From Vreelandella sedimenti (GTDB taxonomy: Bacteria; Pseudomonadota; Gammaproteobacteria; Pseudomonadales; Halomonadaceae), in contig NZ_JACCGK010000008.1 in the NCBI RefSeq assembly GCF_013416325.1, positions 1 to 64,000 on the forward strand: 64,000 bases of DNA. The letters are read 5' to 3'. The position numbers and the translations under genes are program-made. Under the pieces are notes generated by a model that saw only the letters and a list, made by a program, of their open reading frames with translations, was not told the origin of the DNA and searched no databases. The stretch's first letter is position 1. The number at the start of each line of letters is the position of its first letter. This document shows positions 25,649 through 34,743 of the stretch, piece after piece.

Positions 25649-25652
25649 GCTT

Positions 25653-25962
25653 GGTAGGCAGCTATAAAGATACTAATGTGGAGAGAAAGATGTGGGCTCT
25701 ATAAACTCAAAATGAAAGAATACAGGTTGTTTGAAAATGGCTAAAAACTGACATATTTTATTACAATCAAATAGTTAAGAAAAAACCAGTAAATGATAAA
25801 ATGAAGTTTTTATAGAATTATCACCCATACTATCGACCATAATAGCTACGATCTGTGCAAAAGGATATGAATCGGCACGGATATTTAAGACACAAGTTAG
25901 GCTCTAAAAGCCTGTTTAAAAAGTGTGCCAGGGAATCCAGGATATAAGAGATACAACTTGTA
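25653..25962. other. AT-rich intergenic segment
   Basis: About 310 bp between the IS and the 3' end of the exonuclease gene. I see no gene, RNA or perfect terminator. Confidence 0.45.
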
Positions 25963-26481
25963 TTAGCAAGCGCCATAATTCGAGTAGCTCGCGAGGACGG
26001 CTTTAGCGTAACGCTCAGCATCAGCCTTTGCACGGTGTGGTATGGCCAGGTCTTTAAGTACGCGTTGAAGCGATAACATGTGTTGCTTGCTAAGCAATTT
26101 ATGAAGCTGATGAAAATCAGCCAATTCGAACGAAGGCGCGACGCTTGCCGCTTCGTAGAGTCTATTTAGCCAGAAATGATCTGAATCCAGCCCATCACAA
26201 AAGACAACTTCACACCCAAGCATATTGTTGAGCAGCTCGGCCGCTCTATCGACGGGTAAACCCTTATCGAATAGCTCTCTTCGCTTGATACCGTGTATTG
26301 CCTCTGCAGTTGGACTCCAATGCGCCCAATCCTCAAGGGGACGAATGAGAAACCCATCACTATTACCTAGCGTATCAGCCCATCCAACTTCTATTGGATA
26401 GCTATTAGGCTGGTGAAGCCCAGACGCCTCAATATCAATGAAAGTTATAAGAGGAAAATCACTTGCGGCTAAAATATCCAC
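25963..26481 (-). CDS. DnaQ/RNase T-like 3'-5' exonuclease
   Basis: 172 residues. The DEDDh signature is present: FIDIEASGL (Exo I, Asp and Glu), CDGLDSDHFWLNRL (Exo II Asp) and IPHRAKADAERYAKA (Exo III His and Asp). It is a stand-alone exonuclease domain without polymerase or helicase partner. Such genes are common in mobile elements and have roles in DNA repair or degradation of foreign or RNA ends. It is not in an operon. The frame opens with MDILAASDFPLI. Confidence 0.8.
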   Translation of the reverse strand: MDILAASDFPLITFIDIEASGLHQPNSYPIEVGWADTLGNSDGFLIRPLEDWAHWSPTAEAIHGIKRRELFDKGLPVDRAAELLNNMLGCEVVFCDGLDSDHFWLNRLYEAASVAPSFELADFHQLHKLLSKQHMLSLQRVLKDLAIPHRAKADAERYAKAVLASYSNYGAC

Positions 26482-26814
26482 TGGTCTCCTACACTCCGTA
26501 TTCTGTATGGGCTTTTTTTAACCGTTCTTAGCAACATAGTTATAGCAATCCCAGCCTGTGCGATAAGACATTTAGAGCTTCAACCTGCTCTGAAAAGCAT
26601 ATTCAATCAAGGACTTCGTGCAAATAATTATCAAAATAGAATTTAGCTCAAAACACTCATTAATTCACTGTCAGAGTTAGACTTCAGGCTTTATCGGAAC
26701 CTAAGCATAAAATCAGCCTACAACTGCAAAAAAGAAGATTTAAGCTTCATTGTTCACAATAAATTAACTTACCTGAATTTGTCTATAATAATATTACCTA
26801 AAAAAATACGCCAG
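26482..26814. other. AT-rich intergenic segment
   Basis: About 330 bp between the exonuclease gene and the membrane microprotein gene. It should carry the exonuclease promoter. I see no other feature. Confidence 0.4.
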
Positions 26815-26928
26815 TTATTTTTTTTCATTTTTTCGACGTCGAATTTCATATCCCGCTGCAATTAGCGTCCCAAACATAATGATCAAAATAGGTGAGACGC
26901 CAATTAAAAACTTTGACAATTCGCTCAT
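26815..26928 (-). CDS. 37-residue single-pass membrane microprotein
   Basis: Translates as MSELSKFLIGVSPILIIMFG then TLIAAGYEIRRRKNEKK. A central hydrophobic helix is followed by a strongly basic C-terminus, so it probably spans the inner membrane with its C-terminus inside. An AAGAAGG ribosome site lies about nine bases upstream of the ATG. Small hydrophobic peptides of this form occur as type I toxins, phage holin-like lysis factors or membrane-protein regulators; I cannot decide. It stands alone in a gene-poor AT-rich region. Confidence 0.5.
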   Translation of the reverse strand: MSELSKFLIGVSPILIIMFGTLIAAGYEIRRRKNEKK

Positions 26929-27591
26929 AAACTTCGCCTTCTTAAAGTCAATGGTATATAGATATTATAGCATCAAATATTTTCCTAACTAAAAAATCAT
27001 TAAAAAAACAACAATCATTTAAATTCACCCTCACCCAACCTCTAATATAAACTAAAAAATCACCTCCCCCGCGATTACTTTTTAATTTTTACCATGCAAC
27101 ATTGAGCTTTATAACTTAGCCCTTTGAATTATTATGATGCAAGTATTCTTTTATACCCACGCGGCAATGTTTCATTGCTATAGATGGAATCCTTAAATTT
27201 TTAAAGGGGCCGGCACATTAACCGGTCACATCACTCAGCCACACTCAATAGTATGTAGAAAACGCCAAACCTGGATTGCCCCGATCTCAGTTCCACAAGG
27301 TATGATAAGTACTCATACTCAGCAGTGCTTTGCTAGAATGAGACAGCCTTTGATTGCGGCCCACTTGTTTTCGAATATCTTAATCGCGAGATGACTAATG
27401 GTAGCAATCCTATAAAAACGTTCTGAAGCCACGTGGATCAGGTTCTTCCCATCCCGTCTACAGAATCTTCCTGACGATTGTTTTTAGATTAATATCTGCG
27501 CTCGAAGGTCACCCTGATGCATAGCTGCGATTTTATTCAAAGGCATCTACTCCGCCCACTTCTGCTTGATCATTCCCAATAATGATGCCTA
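26929..27591. other. Gene-poor region before the repeat array
   Basis: About 660 bp, AT-rich on the left and more GC-rich toward the repeats. I see no gene or RNA with support. It contains the presumed promoter of the 37-aa membrane peptide at its left edge. Confidence 0.4.
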
Positions 27592-28519
27592 AAAATCACG
27601 CGGGGCAGAGTACGAGGGCTCGTACCCCGACAGGCTTCTCCGAATGAAATATCCCAAAAAATCACGCGGGGCAGAGTACGAGGGCTCGTACCCCGACAGG
27701 CTTCTCCGAATGAAATGTCCCAAGAAATCACGCGAAGCAGAGTACGAGGGCTCGTACCCCGCCTGGCTTCTCCAAATGAAATATCCCAAAAAATCACGCG
27801 GGGCAGAGTACGAGGGCTCGTACTCCGCTTGGCTTCTCCGAATGAAATGTCCCAAGAAATCACGCGAAGCAGAGTACGAGGGCTCGTACCCCGCCTGGCT
27901 TCTCCAAATGAAATATCCCAAAAAATCACGCGGGGCAGAGTACGAGGGCTCGTACTCCGCTTGGCTTCTCCGAATGAAATGTCCCAAGAAATCACGCGAA
28001 GCAGAGTACGAGGGCTCGTACCCCGCCTGGCTTCTCCAAATGAAATATCCCAAAAAATCACGCGGGGCAGAGTACGAGGGCTCGTACTCCGCTTGGCTTC
28101 TCCGAATGAATTGACCCAATGTAATCACGCGGCGTAGCGTACGAGGGCTCGTACCCCGCCTGACGTCTCCGAATGAAATGACGCTAGGTCATCCCCGGGT
28201 TAGCATCCGAGGGCTCGAACTTCGGCTGGCTTCTCCGAATGAAATGTCCCAAGCAATCACGCGGGGCAGCGTACGAGGGCTCGTACCCCGCCAGGCTTCT
28301 CCGAATGAAATGCCCCAAGAAATCACGCGGGGCAGAGTACGAGGGCTCGTACTCCGCCTGGCTTCTCCGAATGAAATGTCCCAAGAAATCACGCGAAGCA
28401 GAGTATGAGGGCTCGTACACCGCCTGGCTTCTCCAAATGAAATGACCCAATGTAATCACGCGGGGCAGCGTACGAGGGCTCGTACACCGCCTGGCTTCTC
28501 CGAATGAAATGTGGCCAGC
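27592..28519. repeat. Array of fourteen 66-bp tandem repeats, each with a palindrome
   Basis: The unit runs from TCACGCGGGGCAG through a palindromic core GTACGAGGGCTCGTAC and GGCTTCTCCGAATGAAAT to a variable CCCAA end. Units 3-8 alternate two variants (GGGGCAG and GAAGCAG), giving a 132-bp higher-order period; units 9 and 10 (about 28125-28255) are diverged. Since 66 is divisible by three, long open frames appear in several phases on both strands; none has a ribosome site or credible composition, so I treat it as non-coding. It may be a protein-binding array, a structured transcript or a satellite. Confidence 0.85.
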
Positions 28520-28726
28520 AAATCAACAGAAAGCCCGATCCACATGGAACCATGTTTCATGATAAAAACTCTTCGAAGCGGAAAAACACAAGAGGCGCAG
28601 GACAATCCTAGCAACTCAACAGAGCGCCGCTCTAGCAACAACTATAATGATCGACCTAAACCCTAAGATACTGGGTGCATGGTAGGCAAACAAAAAAAAT
28701 CTGCAGCATTCTATCCATCAATAAGA

Positions 28727-28758
28727 TAAGGCCCAACCGGGTGACCGGCTGGGCCTTA
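28727..28758. terminator. Strong GC-rich hairpin downstream of the GntR gene
   Basis: TAAGGCCCAACCGG, loop GTGA, CCGGCTGGGCCTTA forms a long stem with one mismatch. It lies about 60 bp past the regulator stop codon on the minus strand. No U-tract follows directly, so it may be a weak terminator, an RNA-processing hairpin or a two-way barrier. The rest of 28520-28818 holds nothing else. Confidence 0.5.
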
Positions 28759-28818
28759 TGATGTTTGACGAGTTTTTAAACGTAGCTAAGACACACAAGT
28801 TTCTACAAGCTGAGCCAT

Positions 28819-29520
28819 TTAATCTTGAGTTCCAGAATAAAGTTCTAAGTAGCGGTTTTTGGAGGGTAGTAGATGCTGGCGACACAGCTCAGACAGGCGT
28901 TCGCGGTCTTCGTCGCGAATGGCGTCAATCATCAACTGGTGTTCATTTCTGGCTTGAGCTAGAGCATCGCGATCCGTAATCGCAATGAAGCGGATGCCAT
29001 GAGCCTTCTGAGCGAATTCATTAATGGTAGCGTACAAGTATTCATTCCCACAGGCTCTGAATAAGGTGCGGTGAAAAGCGATGTTCATATGAAACACCTG
29101 CCTAAGGTCGTGAGCGTCCACAGCTTCGCTGTGACACTGATGAACCTCCTCAAGCTCTGTAAGCCATTCCTGCGGAGCCGGCAGTGGCAGCCTACTGACT
29201 GCCGCTAGTTCGAGAATTTCGCGCATAGCGTAGATATCCTCGACCTCTTCCGGCGGATAACTCCTGACGAAAGCACCTCTGTTTTTGATGCGCTCAGTCA
29301 ATCCGATGGTATCGAGCTGGAAGAGAGCTTGGCGAACAACATGTCGCTTGCAGCCGAAGCGCTCCATCATGGCCTCTTCGACCAGCCGCTCACGTGGGTG
29401 CAGGCGACCGAGAACGATGTCCTCTTCTATAGCGGCCACAATGTCATCGACACCATATGTGGGGCTAGAGGGTAGAATCTCGGTGCTGCTCGTAGAGAGC
29501 GGCTGGGCGGTTCGGTTCAT
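28819..29520 (-). CDS. FadR/FCD-type GntR-family regulator of the sugar-acid cluster
   Basis: 233 residues from the ATG at 29520; the upstream frame extension to 29574 is less likely. The N-terminal winged helix has IVAAIEEDIVLGRLHPRERL, EAMMERFGCKRHVVRQALFQ and RIKNRGAFVRSYP. The FCD ligand-binding domain follows, with the metal/ligand His in FHMNIAFHRTLFRACGN and the NEHQLMIDAIRDEDRERL helix. FCD regulators of this kind sense small organic acids. It lies 60 bp downstream of the dehydratase gene on the same strand, next to the divergent transport/catabolic operon, and probably binds the palindrome at 31478-31509. Confidence 0.87.
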   Translation of the reverse strand: MNRTAQPLSTSSTEILPSSPTYGVDDIVAAIEEDIVLGRLHPRERLVEEAMMERFGCKRHVVRQALFQLDTIGLTERIKNRGAFVRSYPPEEVEDIYAMREILELAAVSRLPLPAPQEWLTELEEVHQCHSEAVDAHDLRQVFHMNIAFHRTLFRACGNEYLYATINEFAQKAHGIRFIAITDRDALAQARNEHQLMIDAIRDEDRERLSELCRQHLLPSKNRYLELYSGTQD

Positions 29521-29582
29521 GATCGCTTTCTCAACAGCATTCACTGCAGTGCATAGGGATAATAAGTGTAACAAACTCGCTT

Positions 29583-31376
29583 TCAGGCTTCATGCTGTCT
29601 CGGTATCCGGCACGTAGGTTCAGGTCGGCAAGCGCGAAAATCGCAGCCCTCCTCGGCTTGAAGGATTTGCTCCATAAACAGGCGTCGATATCCCAATAGC
29701 GGTGCCCCGCCCTCTTCGCTCCTAAAAGCCTGCCGCCGAGCATCAAGCTCCGCCTCGTCCACTTCTAGGTTTAACTGGTTATTAGCAACATCCAGCGATA
29801 TGAAATCGCCATCGCGTACCAACCCAAGGGGGCCGCCCTCAGCTGATTCTGGGGAGACGTGGAGCACGATAGTGCCTGCCGCGGTGCCACTCATGCGTCC
29901 GTCGGAAATGCGCACCATATCTTTGACGCCTTGCGAGGCGAGTTTTTTGGGAATCGGAATGTAACCCGCTTCTGGCATACCTGGTGCCCCTTTGGGCCCG
30001 ATATTCTGTAGTACTAACACGTCCTCAGCGTGCACATCCAGTTCCGGGTCATCGATGCGGTTAGCCAAGTCTTCTAAACCTGTGAACACGACTGCACGAC
30101 CACGGTGTGTCATAAGCTCAGCTGAGGCGGCTGATTGCTTAATAATGGCGCCGGACGGTGCCAAGTTGCCGCGCAATACGGCTATGCCACCCTGAGCATA
30201 GACCGGGCTTTGCATTGGCCGCACGACCTTTTGGTCTATGAGATGGACGGCGGCATCGATGTTTTCACCCAGGGTATGACCATTGATAGTCATGGCGTTC
30301 AAGTGTAACAACGGTTTTAACTCACGTAGCAAGGTGGGCAGGCCGCCTGCTCGATGCAAATCTTCCATGTACCCTTCTCCTGATGGCTTGAGATCCATCA
30401 GTACAGGGGTTTCCTGGCTCATTCGGTCAAATGCCTCAAGATCAATATCGATGCCTAAACGCCCTGCTATTGCGGTCAGATGAATCAACGCATTAGTCGA
30501 ACCGCCCAAGGAGAGCAGTACGCGCAAGGCATTCTCGAAAGCTTCAGGGGTGAGAATTTGATCTGGCGTAACGCCTGCGTGTGCAAGTGCAACGGCCTGC
30601 GCGCCTGACTGTTCGGCAATGCGTTGCCGATCGGCGTAGACGGCAGGGGCGGTGGCGCTGTTGGGCAGCATTATTCCCAGTGTTTCGGCTAAGCAGGCCA
30701 TAGTGCTTGCGGTTCCCATTACCGAGCAAGTACCCACGGTAGGGACCAACTTGTCGTTGACTTCGTTAATTTCCGCTTCGTCGATGTCATTACCACGGTA
30801 GGAGGCCCAGTAACGGCGACAGTCGGTGCAGGCTCCGACGCGCGTACCACGGTGTGAGCCAGCGAGCATGGGGCCGGTGACAACTTGTACCGTCGGGACA
30901 CCAGCACTGGCGGCAGCCATCAACTGTGCTGGGACGGTCTTATCACAACCGCCGATCAGCACCACAGCATCCATCGGCTGGGCTCGGATCATCTCCTCCG
31001 TGTCCAATGCCATAAGATTTCGCAGGTACATGCTGGTGGGGTTAGCGAAAGATTCATGAAGGGTAATGGTGGGAAAGTCTACTGGTAAGCCGCCAGCGAG
31101 CATGACGCCACGCTTAACGCTCTCGACCAATCCAGGCACATTGCCATGACAGGCATTGTAGCCACTGTAGGTGTTGGCAATCCCAATGACCGGACGCGAG
31201 AGCGCATCATCCGTATATCCCATACCCTTGATGAAGGCCTTGCGCAAAAACAGTGAAAACTCCGCGTCGCCATAGTTGGTAAGGCGATTGGACATGCCCA
31301 AGGTGGGGCGTTGGGCTTCCGTCTCTTTACGGTTGTTGCCGTTTCCTTTGTTGTCTTTATTGAAGTCCTTGCTCAT
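29583..31376 (-). CDS. IlvD/Edd-family sugar-acid dehydratase
   Basis: 597 residues of the dihydroxy-acid/sugar-acid dehydratase family, which remove water from aldonic acids to give 2-keto-3-deoxy acids using an Fe-S cluster. Cluster ligands lie in VLIGGCDKTVPAQ, RVGACTDCRRYW and VGTCSVMGTASTMACLAE; other signatures are LGGSTNALIHLTAIAG and ISDGRMSGTAAG. The GACTDCRRYW and TCSVMGTASTMA forms are closer to aldonate dehydratases (arabonate, xylonate) than to valine-pathway IlvD. Beside a TTT transporter, an enolase-superfamily enzyme and a DapA-type aldolase, a role in sugar-acid breakdown fits. Transcribed divergently from the transporter operon and followed by its regulator. Confidence 0.83.
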   Translation of the reverse strand: MSKDFNKDNKGNGNNRKETEAQRPTLGMSNRLTNYGDAEFSLFLRKAFIKGMGYTDDALSRPVIGIANTYSGYNACHGNVPGLVESVKRGVMLAGGLPVDFPTITLHESFANPTSMYLRNLMALDTEEMIRAQPMDAVVLIGGCDKTVPAQLMAAASAGVPTVQVVTGPMLAGSHRGTRVGACTDCRRYWASYRGNDIDEAEINEVNDKLVPTVGTCSVMGTASTMACLAETLGIMLPNSATAPAVYADRQRIAEQSGAQAVALAHAGVTPDQILTPEAFENALRVLLSLGGSTNALIHLTAIAGRLGIDIDLEAFDRMSQETPVLMDLKPSGEGYMEDLHRAGGLPTLLRELKPLLHLNAMTINGHTLGENIDAAVHLIDQKVVRPMQSPVYAQGGIAVLRGNLAPSGAIIKQSAASAELMTHRGRAVVFTGLEDLANRIDDPELDVHAEDVLVLQNIGPKGAPGMPEAGYIPIPKKLASQGVKDMVRISDGRMSGTAAGTIVLHVSPESAEGGPLGLVRDGDFISLDVANNQLNLEVDEAELDARRQAFRSEEGGAPLLGYRRLFMEQILQAEEGCDFRACRPEPTCRIPRQHEA

Positions 31377-31477
31377 TACAGTTTCCTCTATTTTGTTCGC
31401 GGCTTGTCGTTGTAGAAGGGTCCGTCGTTACCGTTCTTAACCTCTAGGCTAGGTGGTAAAAATCTCACTGGCAAGAT

Positions 31478-31509
31478 TATCAATAATATTATTGACAATA
31501 TTATTGATA
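31478..31509. promoter_or_regulatory. 13-bp-arm palindrome in the divergent promoter region, probable FCD/GntR operator
   Basis: TATCAATAATATT-ATTGAC-AATATTATTGATA is a perfect 13-6-13 inverted repeat, so each half also contains the ATTATTG/CAATAAT element. It is centred between the dehydratase (start 31376) and the substrate-binding protein (start 31590), where one regulator could control both directions. The regulator encoded at 28819 is the obvious candidate. It could also form a cruciform. Confidence 0.65.
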
Positions 31510-31589
31510 TACAACTACGTTGGTTAGTGCAAGCACGACTTGCGTGCCAATATGCACCACAACTACAAACAGCACTTGAGGAAACAACT

Positions 31590-32561
31590 ATGCAAATCCG
31601 AGGAACTCACGCCATTACCCTATTATCTGCCCTGATGCTTTCTGGAGCCGCTCAGGCGGAGTATTCAGCAGCCGATGAGATTAAGGTGCTTCAAGGATTT
31701 AAGGCAGGAGGAGGTAGCGATACCTTGGCCCAGTTGACCCAACCATTTTTGCGAGAATCCCTGGGCGTGGAATTTATTAATGAATACATTCCCGGCGCCA
31801 CAGGCGCGATTGCCTGGACGCGGCTAACCCAGCAGTCGGCAAATGATGGCAGCGTCATCAGCATCACCAATACCCCGATGCTGATGACGAACTACATCAT
31901 GAATGATGCCATCAACTACTCAATTGATGAGCTAACGCCTATCGCCAACGTGGTAACCGACCCAGGTGTTATCGTGGTGCCGGAAGACAGCCCCTATCAA
32001 ACAGTGGAAGATTTTCTCGCTGCTGCTGAGGAACGCCCCGGTCAGATTACGGTGGCAAACTCAGGCGTCGGCGGTGATGACTTCTTTTCAACCATCATGA
32101 TTGAGAAGGCAACGGGGCTGTCCTTCCAAAAAGTGCCTTTCCAAGGCGATGGCCCCTCCGCGACAGCCGCCCTGGGAAGCAAGGTCGACGCCAGTTTCAA
32201 TAACCTTGGTAATGTCTATGGCCACATTAAGTCGGGCAGCCTGCGCCCCCTCGCCGTCTTCACCAAAGAGCGTCTAGATATCCTGCCTGATGTGCCCACC
32301 ATGATTGAGAAAGATATTGATGTCGTGGCCGGCTCTTCACGCGGTTACAGCGCACCAGCAGGCATTCCAGATGAAGCTCGCGATGAGCTGATTGCTGCCT
32401 TTGAAGCCCTAAAAGATAACGAGGAATTCCAGCAGACGGCTCAGGAACGTGCCATGAATCTCGACATCCAGACCGGTGACGACTACGGCCAGATGATGCA
32501 AGACATGGAAGGCCAATTCGAGGAAATCTGGGCAGATGTCAAAGATGAGGTCAACCAGTAA
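31590..32561 (+). CDS. TctC/Bug-family periplasmic substrate-binding protein
   Basis: 323 residues from the ATG at 31590, preceded by GAGGA. The N-terminus is a signal peptide (ITLLSALMLSGAAQA, cleavage after AQA). The mature part has the family's LQGFKAGGGSDTLAQLTQPF binding start, EYIPGATGAIAWTRLTQQ, the PEDSPYQTVEDFLAAAEE hinge and VPFQGDGPSATAALGSKVDA. It delivers a carboxylated substrate to the TctAB permease encoded next. Its neighbours suggest a sugar acid rather than citrate. Confidence 0.9.
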   Translation: MQIRGTHAITLLSALMLSGAAQAEYSAADEIKVLQGFKAGGGSDTLAQLTQPFLRESLGVEFINEYIPGATGAIAWTRLTQQSANDGSVISITNTPMLMTNYIMNDAINYSIDELTPIANVVTDPGVIVVPEDSPYQTVEDFLAAAEERPGQITVANSGVGGDDFFSTIMIEKATGLSFQKVPFQGDGPSATAALGSKVDASFNNLGNVYGHIKSGSLRPLAVFTKERLDILPDVPTMIEKDIDVVAGSSRGYSAPAGIPDEARDELIAAFEALKDNEEFQQTAQERAMNLDIQTGDDYGQMMQDMEGQFEEIWADVKDEVNQ

Positions 32562-32609
32562 GTCGCTTAACCGGCAGAGGGAAATGGCAAATCGACAAAG
32601 GGGTATGAA

Positions 32610-33110
32610 ATGAACATAAGTCGTCTAGTCTTAGGATTTTTTGCCATTGGCATAGCAGCGACCTTTTATATCACTGCGATGGGCTATCCGGCTAAGGCGG
32701 CGAACATGCCCCTTATCTATTCAGTTGCCGTCGCCTTATTGGGAGCGGCGATGGTGGGCCAGGAAGTATTCAGTATCCTGCGTCGGCGTCAGCTCTCGAC
32801 CGAGGGAGCAGCAACCTCCAATACTGCCGCACCAGAGGAGGAGAGCGTCAGCGGCCAAGCTAGGCACCGCAAGCCATGGAAGGCAATGCTGATTTTCTTA
32901 TTGGCCGCCGTCTACCTCTACACCATATCGATAACAGGGTACCTGATTGCCACTGTTGGTTTCATGGTAGTGGCGTTAGCGATGATCGGACATGTGTCGT
33001 GGCGCTTCGCCGCCATAGGCATTGTGGTGTTGGTCGCGGTGGTGTGTGCGGTTTTCATCGGCTTTCTAGGCCTGCCTGTCCCGCTACTGCCGCCTCTGTA
33101 TTCCTCATAA
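32610..33110 (+). CDS. TctB-family small membrane subunit of a TTT transporter
   Basis: 166 residues with four predicted membrane helices: LVLGFFAIGIAATFYITAMG, LIYSVAVALLGAAMVGQEVF, MLIFLLAAVYLYTISITGYL and AAIGIVVLVAVVCAVFIGFL, with a hydrophilic loop between the second and third. TctB subunits support the large TctA permease. It follows the substrate-binding protein by 48 bp and precedes tctA by about 100 bp. Confidence 0.83.
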   Translation: MNISRLVLGFFAIGIAATFYITAMGYPAKAANMPLIYSVAVALLGAAMVGQEVFSILRRRQLSTEGAATSNTAAPEEESVSGQARHRKPWKAMLIFLLAAVYLYTISITGYLIATVGFMVVALAMIGHVSWRFAAIGIVVLVAVVCAVFIGFLGLPVPLLPPLYSS

Positions 33111-33211
33111 CGACAATTAGAGCACCCCTTATTCCCGGCTCGCATGGCTTAGAAAGGCATTGCAGCGCGCTGGGAGGGGGTGCCTGACGCAGGCTTCTGG
33201 AGTCTAGTCAT

Positions 33212-34717
33212 ATGGATAATCTTGTTTTGGTGGGCCTGACCAACGTCATCACGTTCACCAATATCTCCCTGATACTTGGCGGCACCCTGCTGGGTCTGTT
33301 TGTGGGCGCCATGCCAGGACTCTCGGCAACCATGGCGTTGGCGCTGCTGTTACCTCTAACCTTTGGCATGAATCCGGCCTCGGGTCTCAGCATGCTGGCT
33401 TCGCTCTATGTGGGGGCCTCCTACGGTGGCTCTATCGCCGCCATTCTATTGAAGACGCCAGGCACCCCTTCGGCCGCAGCGACTGTTCTCGATGGATTTC
33501 CACTATCGCAACAGGGTCAGGCCGGGAGAGCGTTAGGGGTTTCACTCTTCGCTTCTTTTATCGGTGGCCTGCTGAGTGGCATCGCTCTGCTCACTGCAGC
33601 GCCATTACTTGGCGTACTGGTGCTCAAGTTCGGCCCTATCGAGCTGTTTGCGATCGCCGTATTGGGTATCACCATCATTGGCTCTCTATCACAAGGCTCT
33701 GTCGTCAGCGGTCTACTCTCTGGCACCTTGGGATTATTGTTGAGCACGGTAGGTATGGATCTGATCACCGGTACGCCACGAATGACGTACGGGGTCATTA
33801 ACCTGTTTTCGGGTATCGAATTCACCGTCGCACTGATCGGTCTGTTCTCGATCCCGCAAGCGCTGATATTGATCGAGAATGCCCATGGTGCTCAGAAGGT
33901 GGCAAGCAAAATCACTGATAGGTTGATTCCGCCTCTCGCTGAGATTCGCCGCTTGTTACCCAATATCTTCCGTTCCAGTGGCATCGGCATCATCACTGGC
34001 CTAATTCCCGGTACCGGCGGCGATACTGCCAGTTGGTTCGCTTACAACGAAGCCAAGCGCTTTGCCAAAGATAAGAGTCGCTTTGGCAAGGGAGACATTG
34101 CGGGTGTCGCTGCACCTGAAGCGGCCAACAATGCGGTAGTGGGTGGTGCCTTGATACCCACCATTGCTCTGGGTATTCCTGGCAGTTCCTCTACTGCCAT
34201 TTTGCTAGGTGCGCTAATGGTTCAAGGCATCCTGCCCGGCCCTAACCTGCTGACAGACTATGGCGATGTCACTTACACCCTCATCTGGGCAGTGATTTTT
34301 GCCAACATTGGCCTACTGCTAGTGGGGCTGCTGTTTACTCGACTCTGCGTAAGCGTGACGCGGGTACCTGACAGCTTTGTGGCTTGCTCGATCATTACGC
34401 TATGCGTGATTGGCGCCTTTGCTATCAACAATAGCTTGTTTGAGGTTGGGTTGATGCTGGGCTTCGGTCTGTTTGGCTACTGGATGAATAAAGCAGGTGT
34501 GTCACCCGCACCGATGGTAATCGGTTTAATTCTGGGCCCAGTCATGGAGACCAGTTACCAGCAATCGATGCTAATCGGGCAAGGCAACGTGAGCATCTTT
34601 TTGACTAGCCCCATCGCGGTAGTGCTGTTATGCATTGCTGTCTTTTCAATACTGCAAGCAACTCCCCTCTTTCGCTGGCTGCGGGTTGCACTGCGCCAGC
34701 GTACTCAGCCTGAGTGA
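33212..34717 (+). CDS. TctA-family large permease subunit of a TTT transporter
   Basis: 501 residues, full length, strongly hydrophobic. The conserved GLFVGAMPGLSATMALALL region near the N-terminus and its inverted-repeat counterpart GIITGLIPGTGGDTASWFAY are present, as are PEAANNAVVGGALIPTIALG and GIPGSSSTAILLGALMVQG. It should import a tricarboxylate- or sugar-acid-type substrate with Na+ or H+, with the TctB and TctC partners encoded immediately upstream. Confidence 0.92.
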   Translation: MDNLVLVGLTNVITFTNISLILGGTLLGLFVGAMPGLSATMALALLLPLTFGMNPASGLSMLASLYVGASYGGSIAAILLKTPGTPSAAATVLDGFPLSQQGQAGRALGVSLFASFIGGLLSGIALLTAAPLLGVLVLKFGPIELFAIAVLGITIIGSLSQGSVVSGLLSGTLGLLLSTVGMDLITGTPRMTYGVINLFSGIEFTVALIGLFSIPQALILIENAHGAQKVASKITDRLIPPLAEIRRLLPNIFRSSGIGIITGLIPGTGGDTASWFAYNEAKRFAKDKSRFGKGDIAGVAAPEAANNAVVGGALIPTIALGIPGSSSTAILLGALMVQGILPGPNLLTDYGDVTYTLIWAVIFANIGLLLVGLLFTRLCVSVTRVPDSFVACSIITLCVIGAFAINNSLFEVGLMLGFGLFGYWMNKAGVSPAPMVIGLILGPVMETSYQQSMLIGQGNVSIFLTSPIAVVLLCIAVFSILQATPLFRWLRVALRQRTQPE

Positions 34718-34743
34718 CCTTACTCTCAATCCGAGGATTCATC

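Noticed and set aside
27570..28459. Long repetitive protein-coding frames in both strands of the repeat array
   Set aside because: They arise because 66 is a multiple of three; no ribosome site, and the same length appears in several phases.
27592..28519. CRISPR array
   Set aside because: The whole 66-bp unit is conserved, there are no unique spacers, and no cas genes are present.
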